Shown: piece by piece, positions 26,665 through 33,958 of the stretch
How positions within the stretch are numbered: position 1 is the first letter of the stretch
Layout of the letters: the number at the start of each line of letters is the position of its first letter
NCBI GenBank assembly: GCA_019237115.1
Contig: JAFAHS010000513.1
Location: forward strand, 1-33,958
DNA from: Deltaproteobacteria bacterium
GTDB taxonomy: Bacteria > Desulfobacterota > Binatia > Binatales > Binataceae
DNA: 33,958 nt
Reading direction: 5' to 3'
Translations under genes and position numbers: made by a program
Notes under the pieces: model-generated
What the model was told of the DNA's origin: nothing
The model's database searches: none
The model's input: the letters and a program-made list of their open reading frames with translations, nothing else

Positions 26665-27681
26665 ATGGGAGCGGCACCGCAAGCATCACCCGACCAGCGA
26701 GTAGCTGAGTTTCGCAGAGTTTTTCAACGCGCCGAGCAGGAAGTCTCGCGGGTCATCGTGGGGCATCAGGAGGTAATCCGCAAACTGCTGACCGCTTTGT
26801 TCTGCGGCGGCCACGTCTTAATCGAGGGTGTCCCGGGACTCGGTAAGACCCTGATGTGCAAGGCGGCCTCCGACGCGCTCGGCCTGGTCTTCAAGCGCGT
26901 CCAGTTCACGCCCGATCTGATGCCTTCGGACATCATCGGTACCCAGGTCCTGACCGAGCAGGAGGGCAAACGCGAATTTCAGTTCAAACCGGGCCCGATC
27001 TTTGCCCACATAGTGCTCGGCGACGAAGTCAATCGCGCAACGCCCAAGACCCAATCCGCCCTGCTCGAAGCGATGGAAGAGCACCAGGTTACGGTGTTTG
27101 GCGTCACCTATAAACTCGAAGCCCCCTACATCGTGCTGGCCACCCAGAACCCTATCGAGCTCGAAGGAACCTATCCGCTGCCCGAAGCGCAGATGGATCG
27201 GTTTCTGTTCAAAGTGATCATGAACATGCCCAAGCCGGAGGAGTTGCGCGAAATCCTGAACCGCACGACCGGCGCGGAAGCTCGCAAATCCGAGACCATC
27301 TTCGATGGGCGCAGCGCTCCGCAAGCCATCGAGAGCCTGAAGGCGCTGGTGCGTGAGGTCATGGTCGCGGAGGCCATCGAGCGCTACGTCATAGCGATCG
27401 TCGGCGGATGCACCCCAAACGCTGCGGGCGCAATTCCTGAAGTCTCGCAATACCTGCGTTTCGGACCGAGTCCGCGGGGCGCGCAGGCCATGATCCTGTG
27501 TGCCAAAGTGAACGCGCTGCTCGACGGGCGCGTGAGCGTCGGCTACGACGACGTCGACGACGCGATCGTTCCGAGCCTACGTCACCGACTGTTGAGGAAC
27601 TTTCAGGCCGAGGCGGAAAACGTCACCACCGAGTCCATCCTGGAACAGGTGCAAAAACGTCTCAAGCGCCCGCGCGGCTAG
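26665..27681 (+). CDS. MoxR family AAA+ ATPase
   Basis: This 338-residue AAA+ ATPase is of the MoxR type, a chaperone-like group that works with von Willebrand A proteins to insert metals or remodel complexes. Walker A is GVPGLGKT (55-62), Walker B is IVLGDEVNRA (117-125, D120 and E121), sensor 1 is ATQNP (159-163) and the TYPLPEAQMDRF loop (169-180) is diagnostic of MoxR. GAGGA at 26654-26658 precedes the ATG. Downstream come a DUF58 protein and two vWA proteins, the standard partners. Confidence 0.95.
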   Translation: MGAAPQASPDQRVAEFRRVFQRAEQEVSRVIVGHQEVIRKLLTALFCGGHVLIEGVPGLGKTLMCKAASDALGLVFKRVQFTPDLMPSDIIGTQVLTEQEGKREFQFKPGPIFAHIVLGDEVNRATPKTQSALLEAMEEHQVTVFGVTYKLEAPYIVLATQNPIELEGTYPLPEAQMDRFLFKVIMNMPKPEELREILNRTTGAEARKSETIFDGRSAPQAIESLKALVREVMVAEAIERYVIAIVGGCTPNAAGAIPEVSQYLRFGPSPRGAQAMILCAKVNALLDGRVSVGYDDVDDAIVPSLRHRLLRNFQAEAENVTTESILEQVQKRLKRPRG

Positions 27682-27916
27682 CGAGTTGTTGAAAGCTCTG
27701 CACATGATGAGAAATGTTGGTTTGCAACGCCCGCAAAATGCGCTCGCAGCTGCCCTCGGTGCTCGGCCGCCCCGGCGGGCTCGGGCGGTGAAGCTGGCTG
27801 CGAAAAAATCATTTTGGGCACGCCGTGAGTATGATGCTCCATTCATGATGGCACCGCGACGTTTGACGAAACCGCAAACCTGCCGGGCGGTGGTTAAAGG
27901 GACTTAACCGCGCGCG
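27682..27916 (+). other. 235-base gap inside the MoxR cluster
   Basis: This unusually long gap lies between moxR and the DUF58 gene, while the rest of the cluster is packed within a few bases. A 73-codon open frame starting TTG at 27686 is Arg/Ala-rich and has no family look. It holds a GC-rich CCGCC/GGCGG dyad near 27770 and a tight hairpin just before the DUF58 start. An internal promoter or attenuator is possible; TATGAT near 27829 is a weak -10 candidate. Confidence 0.4.
27892..27909 (+). promoter_or_regulatory. Hairpin displaying the putative ribosome site of the DUF58 gene
   Basis: GGTTAA (27892-27897) pairs with TTAACC (27904-27909); the loop AGGGAC holds the only purine-rich ribosome-like sequence before the ATG at 27917. 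The stem can extend by a G-T and a G-C pair. It could tune translation of the DUF58 protein relative to MoxR. Confidence 0.4.
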
Positions 27917-28813
27917 ATGTTCGATCTTCCCGACCAGTTCACAGCCCACTTTCTTGCGCGGCTGGAAGAACTGCGTATTCGCACCCGCCGGCAATACGCG
28001 GGCATGGGCAAGGGCGCTCATCTTTCGCCCAAGCGTGGCTCCTCGCTGGAGTTCAACGACTACCGCCACTATGCGCCGGGCGACGATTTTCGCCACATCG
28101 ACTGGGGGCTCTACGGCCGCACCGACAAGTACTACATCAAGCTGTTCAAGGAAGAAGAGGACCTCCTGACGTACATATTCCTCGATGCCAGCGCATCGAT
28201 GACCTATCCCGCGGGCGACCGCAAATTTGAATACGCGGTCGCAACCGCGCTGGCGCTCGCTTACGTGGCGTTGGGATCGGGCGACCGCGTGATGATTCGG
28301 GTGCTCGGCGGCAGCGGCGGGCTGGCGCCCGCCTTCGTGCACGGACGCCATCGAATTGTCGAGTTGGCGCGCAAGCTGCGCGAGGTCTCGCCTGGTGGGC
28401 AATACGATTTCGCGCAGGTCCTCGCCCGCGAGATGCTCTCAATTCGGCGCGCGGGCAAGGTCTTCGTCATCTCCGATTTTCTGATGATGCTCAACACGGT
28501 GACTAAGGGACTCGGCCTGTTCCTGGCAGCGTCGATGGACCTCACTGCCGTACAGATTCTTGGGGGTCGTGAGCTTAAGGGGCATGGACTCGAGGGCGAC
28601 GTCGAAGTGATCGACTCGGAATCCGGCGAGCGGGTGCGGGTTGCGATCGGGGTCCGCGAGCGTGAGCAATACCAGGAGACGATGCTGCGGCTCACCCGCG
28701 AGATCCGCTCGTTCTGCCTCAAGCGTGGTTTGCACTACGCGCTGTACGTGACCGATCGCGAGTTCCAATCGTTTTTTCTGCGCGCGGTGGCGGAACTGGG
28801 CCTCGCACATTGA
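27917..28813 (+). CDS. DUF58 domain protein, MoxR partner
   Basis: This 298-residue protein has the DUF58 signature FNDYRHYAPGDDFRHIDWGLYGRTDKYYIKLFKEEED (46-82), followed by a vWA-like fold whose metal site DASAS (90-94) keeps the D-x-S-x-S pattern. Such proteins sit between MoxR ATPases and membrane vWA proteins and are thought to link the ATPase to its substrate. It has no membrane helix and ends three bases before the next gene. The 235-base gap upstream and the hairpin near the start suggest it is separately controlled. Confidence 0.92.
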   Translation: MFDLPDQFTAHFLARLEELRIRTRRQYAGMGKGAHLSPKRGSSLEFNDYRHYAPGDDFRHIDWGLYGRTDKYYIKLFKEEEDLLTYIFLDASASMTYPAGDRKFEYAVATALALAYVALGSGDRVMIRVLGGSGGLAPAFVHGRHRIVELARKLREVSPGGQYDFAQVLAREMLSIRRAGKVFVISDFLMMLNTVTKGLGLFLAASMDLTAVQILGGRELKGHGLEGDVEVIDSESGERVRVAIGVREREQYQETMLRLTREIRSFCLKRGLHYALYVTDREFQSFFLRAVAELGLAH

Positions 28814-28816
28814 CTT

Positions 28817-30622
28817 ATGGGGCTGCTGTATCCCGAAGCTCTCGTCTTTCTCGCGCTCGTGCCGGCGCTGGTACTGGCATATCTGGCGCGCGAACGCCCT
28901 GCCCGAGTGGTCGTCTCGAGCGTGCTCGCGTTTCGCGCGCTGCGCGGTCTGCGCAAGGAGCGCTTCGGCGGACGGCCTCGTTTCGACTGGATGTTCCTGG
29001 TCGAGCTGGTCCTGCTGTTGCTGGCGGTCCTGGCGATGGCGGGCCCTTACCTTATTCGCAAGAGCAGTCCGATCGCGCTGGTAATCGACAACTCGGCCGC
29101 AATGCAGGCTCGGCTCGACTCCGGAGCGACCCGCTTTAAGGATGCGATCAGTAAGGCGCAGAGCAGGCTGTCGGCGACCGATGGCAATGGCACGATTACC
29201 ATCTTTGCGACGGCTCCCGCGCCACATCGAATCGCTCCACCGTTTAATTCCCATGCCGAGGCCTTGCTCGCGCTTCACCAAATGCGGCCGACCGACGCAC
29301 CCAACGACAGCAACTCGGTAGCCACGCTGCTAAGCTCACTGGCCGCGGAAGGGCGCTTCAGCAGAATAATTTTCGTGGGCAGCCAGGCGATCGCACCGCC
29401 CGCCCCCGCAACCATCGATTCGATCCTGGTCGATGATGTAATTCCCAATCTCGCACTCGGTTCATTCGGTTTGCGCCGTGAGGTGTTTGGCCAGGAAGCG
29501 CTTCACGCCCTGATTACAGTCGCCAATTTCTCACCGCAACCAAGGCAGCTTGAGGTCATCGTCGAAGGCGACGGCAACCAACTCGGCGATGCGCACGAAA
29601 CCCTGGCCGCCGGCGAAACCGGTTCGCTGGAGTTCCCCGCGCTCAGGCCGGCCCGCGTCTACCGCGCGGTGCTGAAACCCGACGACGCGTTCCCGCTGGA
29701 CAACGTCGCGTACGCAACCAGTGGATCGGTGAAGAAGGTTTCCATCCTGTTCGTTACCCCTTCTCCCGCCGACTCCGCCGGACTCGATTCAATTCCCGGC
29801 GTGTCGGTCAAAACCGTAGCACCCGGCTCGTTTGCGCCCCAGGACTTGAAAAACACCGACCTCGCCATCTTCGAGTACTCGGCGCCCAAGGAACTCCCGG
29901 GGGTTAACTCGCTGTTGGTGGCCCCGCCGCCGGGGGATCCGGTTTTCGATTTCACTGTAACACCAGCGGCAGGAATCCAAATCGCCCAATGGCGCGACAC
30001 CGACCCGCTGACCGATTCGGTGAACTTCCGCCTGCTGAACATCTTGCAAGGCGAGTTCCTGGGCGCGCACCCGTGGATGGCAGCGGTGGTTTCGGGACAG
30101 GGGGGCGGACTGCTTTTGCGCGGCGAACGCGAAGGTCATCGCTTTATCGCGACCGGGTTCAATCCGTTCCCCTATCTCGGCCGGCGCAACCTGCCAATGT
30201 CGGTGCTGACCCTCAACATCCTGAGCTATCTCGCTGGTCTGGGCACCAGCAGCGCGGGCTTTCATACCGGACAGCCCTGGCTGACACCCGCCGGGGTCGA
30301 AAGCATAACTCTTCCCTCTGGCAAGAAGGTAAGGGCTACCCCGGGAACGCTGTTCACCGAGGTCGGTTCGCAAGGGATCTATGAACTCTCCGGGCCCGAT
30401 GTTCCGGCCACGCCCCGCGCCGTGAACCTTGACAACCTGGCGGTCTCGAATTTCCAGGATACGCCTCCCTTGAAGGTTGAAGGACGGGGCTCGGCTTCAC
30501 CGAACCAGCAGTTCACTGAAAAAGCATCCATGAGCGCATGGGTGCTCGCGACGATTCTCGCATTGGGTGCGTTGGAAGCGATGTTGATTTATCGCCGCCG
30601 ACGGAGGGTGCTCGAGGCGTAG
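28817..30622 (+). CDS. BatA-like membrane vWA protein with degenerate MIDAS
   Basis: This 601-residue protein begins with an N-terminal BatA-type module: helices at about 5-24 and 54-77 joined by a basic loop. A vWA domain follows, but its metal site reads IDNSAAM (DxSxA), so one of the two Ser ligands is lost and metal binding is doubtful. The middle contains beta-sandwich-like repeats, and a third helix lies at 572-592 before a short basic tail, so the large domain is in the periplasm or cytoplasm between two anchors. The ATG at 28817 follows the DUF58 stop by three bases. Confidence 0.85.
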   Translation: MGLLYPEALVFLALVPALVLAYLARERPARVVVSSVLAFRALRGLRKERFGGRPRFDWMFLVELVLLLLAVLAMAGPYLIRKSSPIALVIDNSAAMQARLDSGATRFKDAISKAQSRLSATDGNGTITIFATAPAPHRIAPPFNSHAEALLALHQMRPTDAPNDSNSVATLLSSLAAEGRFSRIIFVGSQAIAPPAPATIDSILVDDVIPNLALGSFGLRREVFGQEALHALITVANFSPQPRQLEVIVEGDGNQLGDAHETLAAGETGSLEFPALRPARVYRAVLKPDDAFPLDNVAYATSGSVKKVSILFVTPSPADSAGLDSIPGVSVKTVAPGSFAPQDLKNTDLAIFEYSAPKELPGVNSLLVAPPPGDPVFDFTVTPAAGIQIAQWRDTDPLTDSVNFRLLNILQGEFLGAHPWMAAVVSGQGGGLLLRGEREGHRFIATGFNPFPYLGRRNLPMSVLTLNILSYLAGLGTSSAGFHTGQPWLTPAGVESITLPSGKKVRATPGTLFTEVGSQGIYELSGPDVPATPRAVNLDNLAVSNFQDTPPLKVEGRGSASPNQQFTEKASMSAWVLATILALGALEAMLIYRRRRRVLEA

Positions 30623-30626
30623 CCCG

Positions 30627-33212
30627 ATGGACTTACACACCCTGTTCGGCGACTTAACGCTGGCACGGCCTGCGACGCTTTATCTGCTCGCGATTCCGGC
30701 GATTGTTCTGGCGTGGTCGCTGTGGAACGCGCGCGAATGGATCAAGATATGGGCACCTCTGCTGCGCGCCATCGCGTTGTCCCTGTTCGTGCTGGCGATC
30801 GCGAATCCGGAGAAGGTGATGCGGTTCGAGGGTGCCGCGCAACCAGCCGTGGTCGACGCCTCCGAGAGCATCACGCCCCAGATGCGTGCCTGGACCGTGC
30901 ATCTGCTCAAGGACGATTTGAAACTCCGCCCCGCGGATCCCGCCTTCATGTTCGCTTCATCGCCGGTTTCCCGGACGATTGGCGAGGTGGAAGCGGACTT
31001 TGAGTCGACCGCCTGTGAGAGCTGCGCGCCGGCGCACACCAACCTGGAAGCGGCGTTGCTGCGGCTGGCGGCGGATCCCGCAGCCGAGGGCGGTCCCGCC
31101 GTGCTGGTAACCGACGGATGGGAAAACCTGGGCGACTCGACCCGCGCGATCAACGCGCTGTATGCCGCGCGCGTCCGGCTTGATGTTTTCACTCCTCCCG
31201 GGGCCACCTCGATTCCCAACGTGGCCATGACCGAACTTTCTTTGCCGCCGGCGCTGGAAAAAGCCGAGCCCTTCGCGCTGGGCGTCACCATGGACAACTT
31301 CAACCCGCGCCCGGTCAGCGGAACCATTCACGTTTATCGCGGTGATGAACTCCTGAGCGAGCGCAGGGTCACACTCAATCGCGGCTCGGAACGCTTTGAC
31401 TTTCCGGTGCACAACGAAGCGACCGGACTCGCTTCTTATCGCGCGGCGTTCAGAGCCGACGATCCGAGCCTGGACAAGTATCTCGAAGACAATTCCCTGG
31501 AGGGCTGGGTCGGAGTCGGCGCTCAACGCAGGGTTTTGATTCTTACCGACTCGGGCAAAGACGCCGCCTACCTGCAGGCCGTCGCGCGACGACGCGGATT
31601 CGATCCGTCGGTCGTGCCGGTGACCTCGGGCCAATGGGACGGAAGTCTTTCCGGTTACGACGCGGTGTTTCTGAACAATCTGCCCGTCGAGCGGTTTGCG
31701 CCGGCAGCGCAGGACGCACTGGTCAATTACGTCGAACGTGGGGGCTCGCTCGCGATGATTGGCGGCGACGCCAGTTTCGGCCTGGGTCAGTGGCAAGAGA
31801 GTCCGGTCGCAAAGGCCATGCCCGTCATCATGAAGCCGCCCGAGCGCAAGGAACGCAAACGTGCTCTGATTCTGGTTATCGACAAGTCGGGTTCAATGGG
31901 GCGCGCCGACAAGCTCACCTATGCCAAGGCAGCCGCGGAGACCGTAGGTAACACCCTCAAGGATTCCGATCTGATCGCGGTCATCGGTTTCGACTCCCAG
32001 CCGTTCGTCGTGGTGCCCCTCGAGACACTGGCCAAAAGCCGGCCCTATATGAACCAGATGATCAACCGGCTCGTCGCGCACGGAACCACTTATCTGCTCC
32101 CGGCTTTGCAGGAGTCGGAACGGATGCTCGCGGCGAGTGGAGCGCAACTCCAGCACGTTGTGATCCTGACCGACGGAGAAGTCGGCGGTACGCCGTCAAT
32201 GTACTATGACATCGTTTCGCGAATGCACCACGAAGGCGGGGCCACCATTTCCGCGATTGCGGTCGGTAATGACATGGAAGGGCTCGACCTGCTGCGGTCG
32301 ATTAGCCGTTACGGCGGCGGCGCCTTCTATCAGACCGAGAGTGCCAAGAATCTGCCCGCACTGTTCGTCTCGGACTCCAAGCAGCACGGTGGTGAAACCA
32401 CAATGCAGGAGGCCAAGGAGTTTACTGCACACACCGTCTCTCCCGACCCGGTGCTCAAGGACTTCGCGGGCAAGCAGCTTCCGCCGCTAAAAGGTTACGT
32501 CTCGACTCAAATCAAACCGAATACCAACGTGAGCGCCTACATCGATCGCGGCGATACCCGGGAACCGCTCATCGCAAGCGAGAGGTACGGGGCCGGCAAG
32601 ACGCTCGCCGTTACCACCGACGCGAGCGGAAGATGGTCCGGGAACTGGGTAAGCTCCAACGTATTCGGCCCACTCTGGGATCGCCTCTTCAACTGGCTGA
32701 CACCCCAAACCCAGAACGCGCAGAAATTCGACGTGGAGCTCGGCTACCAGGGCGGGCGCATCAACATCAAGCTGAATGACTATTCCTCAGAATTCGAGAA
32801 GGGTCTCAGCATTCTCAACCTGAGCGCGACCGGACCCCACAATCTCCGCTACGAGACGGCCCTGACCGAGCAGGTTCCGGGCGAATTTTCGGGATCGATC
32901 GAAGCGCCCGTGCCTGGGACCTACTACCTGACCATGCGCGCGCCGGGCGGCGGATCCAAATCCGCCACCCTTCCGCCTTTGGCTTACACGGTGAGCCCTG
33001 CCGTGCTGGCCGAGTTGCCGAGACCCGAAGCGAACTACGGCCTCCTGGAAAAACTCGCATCCGCGACCGGCGGGCGTTTGAATCCAAGCGCGACCGAAAC
33101 CGGGCTCTCGCGCCCAACGCTCGAGCGGCGCGAGTCGGTGAGCTCGTTTCTCATCATCGCAGCGATGATCGTCCTTATCGGTGAGGCCCTGATAAGACGG
33201 CTTACAGCGTGA
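30627..33212 (+). CDS. Large membrane protein with two vWA modules and a GATase-like domain
   Basis: This 861-residue protein has two N-terminal helices (about 13-31 and 44-60), then a first vWA-like part with DASES at D77-S81, a glutamine-amidotransferase-like Rossmann segment (about 300-405, RRVLILTDSGKD and GYDAVFLNN and GGSLAMIGG) without an obvious catalytic Cys, and a second vWA domain with a complete MIDAS DKSGS at D419-S423. A beta-rich part follows and a C-terminal helix at about 840-856 ends the chain. The start lies four bases after the upstream stop. vWA plus GATase-like fusions occur in MoxR clusters; function is unknown. Confidence 0.85.
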   Translation: MDLHTLFGDLTLARPATLYLLAIPAIVLAWSLWNAREWIKIWAPLLRAIALSLFVLAIANPEKVMRFEGAAQPAVVDASESITPQMRAWTVHLLKDDLKLRPADPAFMFASSPVSRTIGEVEADFESTACESCAPAHTNLEAALLRLAADPAAEGGPAVLVTDGWENLGDSTRAINALYAARVRLDVFTPPGATSIPNVAMTELSLPPALEKAEPFALGVTMDNFNPRPVSGTIHVYRGDELLSERRVTLNRGSERFDFPVHNEATGLASYRAAFRADDPSLDKYLEDNSLEGWVGVGAQRRVLILTDSGKDAAYLQAVARRRGFDPSVVPVTSGQWDGSLSGYDAVFLNNLPVERFAPAAQDALVNYVERGGSLAMIGGDASFGLGQWQESPVAKAMPVIMKPPERKERKRALILVIDKSGSMGRADKLTYAKAAAETVGNTLKDSDLIAVIGFDSQPFVVVPLETLAKSRPYMNQMINRLVAHGTTYLLPALQESERMLAASGAQLQHVVILTDGEVGGTPSMYYDIVSRMHHEGGATISAIAVGNDMEGLDLLRSISRYGGGAFYQTESAKNLPALFVSDSKQHGGETTMQEAKEFTAHTVSPDPVLKDFAGKQLPPLKGYVSTQIKPNTNVSAYIDRGDTREPLIASERYGAGKTLAVTTDASGRWSGNWVSSNVFGPLWDRLFNWLTPQTQNAQKFDVELGYQGGRINIKLNDYSSEFEKGLSILNLSATGPHNLRYETALTEQVPGEFSGSIEAPVPGTYYLTMRAPGGGSKSATLPPLAYTVSPAVLAELPRPEANYGLLEKLASATGGRLNPSATETGLSRPTLERRESVSSFLIIAAMIVLIGEALIRRLTA

Positions 33213-33378
33213 GGCGCGACGCGATCCAACCCCTGGGTTCGGTCCCTCCTCACCGGAGCTCAGCGGGGGGAAGTTTGACTCGCACACGTGAAGCTTTCTA
33301 ATTTTCCTCAGGGTCTCTGGCGCGCTGCGCCGGGCCTGACCGAAAAATGACCAGGCGACCAGCACACTGGCGGCGGCG

Positions 33379-33945
33379 TTGAGTAAGATCAACCAGAAGG
33401 CAGTTCACCCCAATCATCGCGTGCAGCATCACTTCCCGCGTGGGGTCCGGTTCTGCGCCTTGTGTGGTGGACCAATGGAGCGGCGTCCGGTTCTGCCCGA
33501 GGGGAATGAACATCCCGTCTGCACCCAGTGCGGTTTCGTGTTCTTTGCATCGCCGAAGCTCGCGGTGGGATGCCTGGTGATTGATGGTGGACAGGTGCTG
33601 CTGCTGAAGCGCGGTAATGAACCCGCGATGGGCAGATGGACATTCCCGGGCGGTTTCGTGGAGTTCGGCGAACGGGCGATCGACGCGGCCGTGCGTGAGA
33701 CGAGCGAGGAAGTTGGATTGCAGGTCGGCGTCGATCGGTTGCTGGGCGTGTATACCGATACTTCGAATCACAATGCGCAGCTGATCGCATATCTGGCCCA
33801 CCCGCAAGGCGGCGCGCCAGCGCCGTCTTCCGAAGCCGTCGCGGTGCGTTATTTTGCGCCGCCCGAGATTCCCTGGGACACCATCGCATTTCCCAGCACC
33901 TCCGACGCGCTGACCGACTGGACAAGCCTGGTCAAGCGATCGTAA
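33379..33945 (+). CDS. Nudix hydrolase with N-terminal zinc ribbon
   Basis: This 188-residue protein carries a zinc ribbon formed by C26, C29, C48 and C51 and a Nudix domain with the full box GFVEFGERAIDAAVRETSEEVGL (92-114), including the catalytic E107, E110 and E111. The layout resembles NudC/NADH pyrophosphatase-type and ADP-sugar hydrolases, which split a nucleoside diphosphate linked to another group. The start is uncertain: TTG at 33379 gives the full product, while GTG at 33421 is also in frame and keeps both domains. It lies 166 bases after the MoxR cluster and may have its own promoter. Confidence 0.9.
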   Translation: MSKINQKAVHPNHRVQHHFPRGVRFCALCGGPMERRPVLPEGNEHPVCTQCGFVFFASPKLAVGCLVIDGGQVLLLKRGNEPAMGRWTFPGGFVEFGERAIDAAVRETSEEVGLQVGVDRLLGVYTDTSNHNAQLIAYLAHPQGGAPAPSSEAVAVRYFAPPEIPWDTIAFPSTSDALTDWTSLVKRS

Positions 33946-33958
33946 CAGTCGCGCTAAT

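Noticed and set aside
27686..27907. 73-codon forward frame between moxR and the DUF58 gene
   Set aside because: TTG start, Arg/Ala-rich, no ribosome site and no domain; the gap looks regulatory.

Overview
The window is 33,958 bases of GC-rich bacterial chromosome, almost fully coding, with 34 protein genes that I can support. I see no rRNA, tRNA, insertion sequence, integrase or CRISPR array. The mix suggests an uncultured Gram-negative lineage near the old 'Deltaproteobacteria' (Desulfobacterota, Myxococcota or Candidatus Binatota). The evidence is two luciferase-like F420-type oxidoreductases, a WaaP/InaA-type sugar-lipid kinase, a periplasmic Cu/Zn superoxide dismutase, and secA next to argJ. 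Binatota is my best guess, with low confidence, since no marker gene for phylogeny is present. Many genes start without a clear Shine-Dalgarno sequence, and GTG or TTG starts occur.

Layout. 290-1532 (+): TauE/SafE exporter and its DUF1634 partner. 1807-2787 (-): MBL-fold hydrolase. 2918-4151 (+): SDR oxidoreductase and a secreted DUF2141 protein, closed by a good intrinsic terminator. 4359-6136 (-): TetR regulator translationally coupled to a luciferase-like monooxygenase. 6370-6585 (-): orphan excisionase-type HTH protein. 6868-8544 (+): secreted PEBP protein, membrane-anchored SRPBCC protein and DUF309 protein. 8558-12630 (+): engB, a glycosyltransferase, a helical protein of unknown function overlapping a spore-photoproduct-lyase-like radical SAM protein, then murI. 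12748-16766 (+): secA and argJ. 16858-17670: divergent DoxX and Rieske ferredoxin genes. 17781-23522 (-): VIT-family transporter, WaaP-like kinase, sodC, second luciferase-like oxidoreductase, glycerophosphodiesterase and M23 peptidase. 23638-25150 (+): ruvX and mltG. 25165-33212 (+): a five-gene MoxR / DUF58 / double vWA membrane cluster led by a membrane protein with a long Gly/Gln/Asn-rich tail. 33379-33945 (+): Nudix hydrolase with a zinc ribbon.

Two themes stand out. One is envelope and peptidoglycan work: murI, secA, M23 peptidase, mltG, WaaP-like kinase, and possibly the MoxR cluster acting as an ATPase-driven envelope assembly or metal-insertion machine. The other is peripheral oxidation and detoxification: the SDR, MBL, two LLM, Rieske, DoxX and SodC proteins. 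The least understood parts are the MoxR cluster with its low-complexity first protein and the SPL-like radical SAM pair. Several intergenic regions carry strong dyad symmetry: interleaved inverted repeats at 6755-6797, nested hairpins at 8076-8121, a 22-bp tandem duplication over the ruvX stop, and a hairpin carrying the putative ribosome site of the DUF58 gene.
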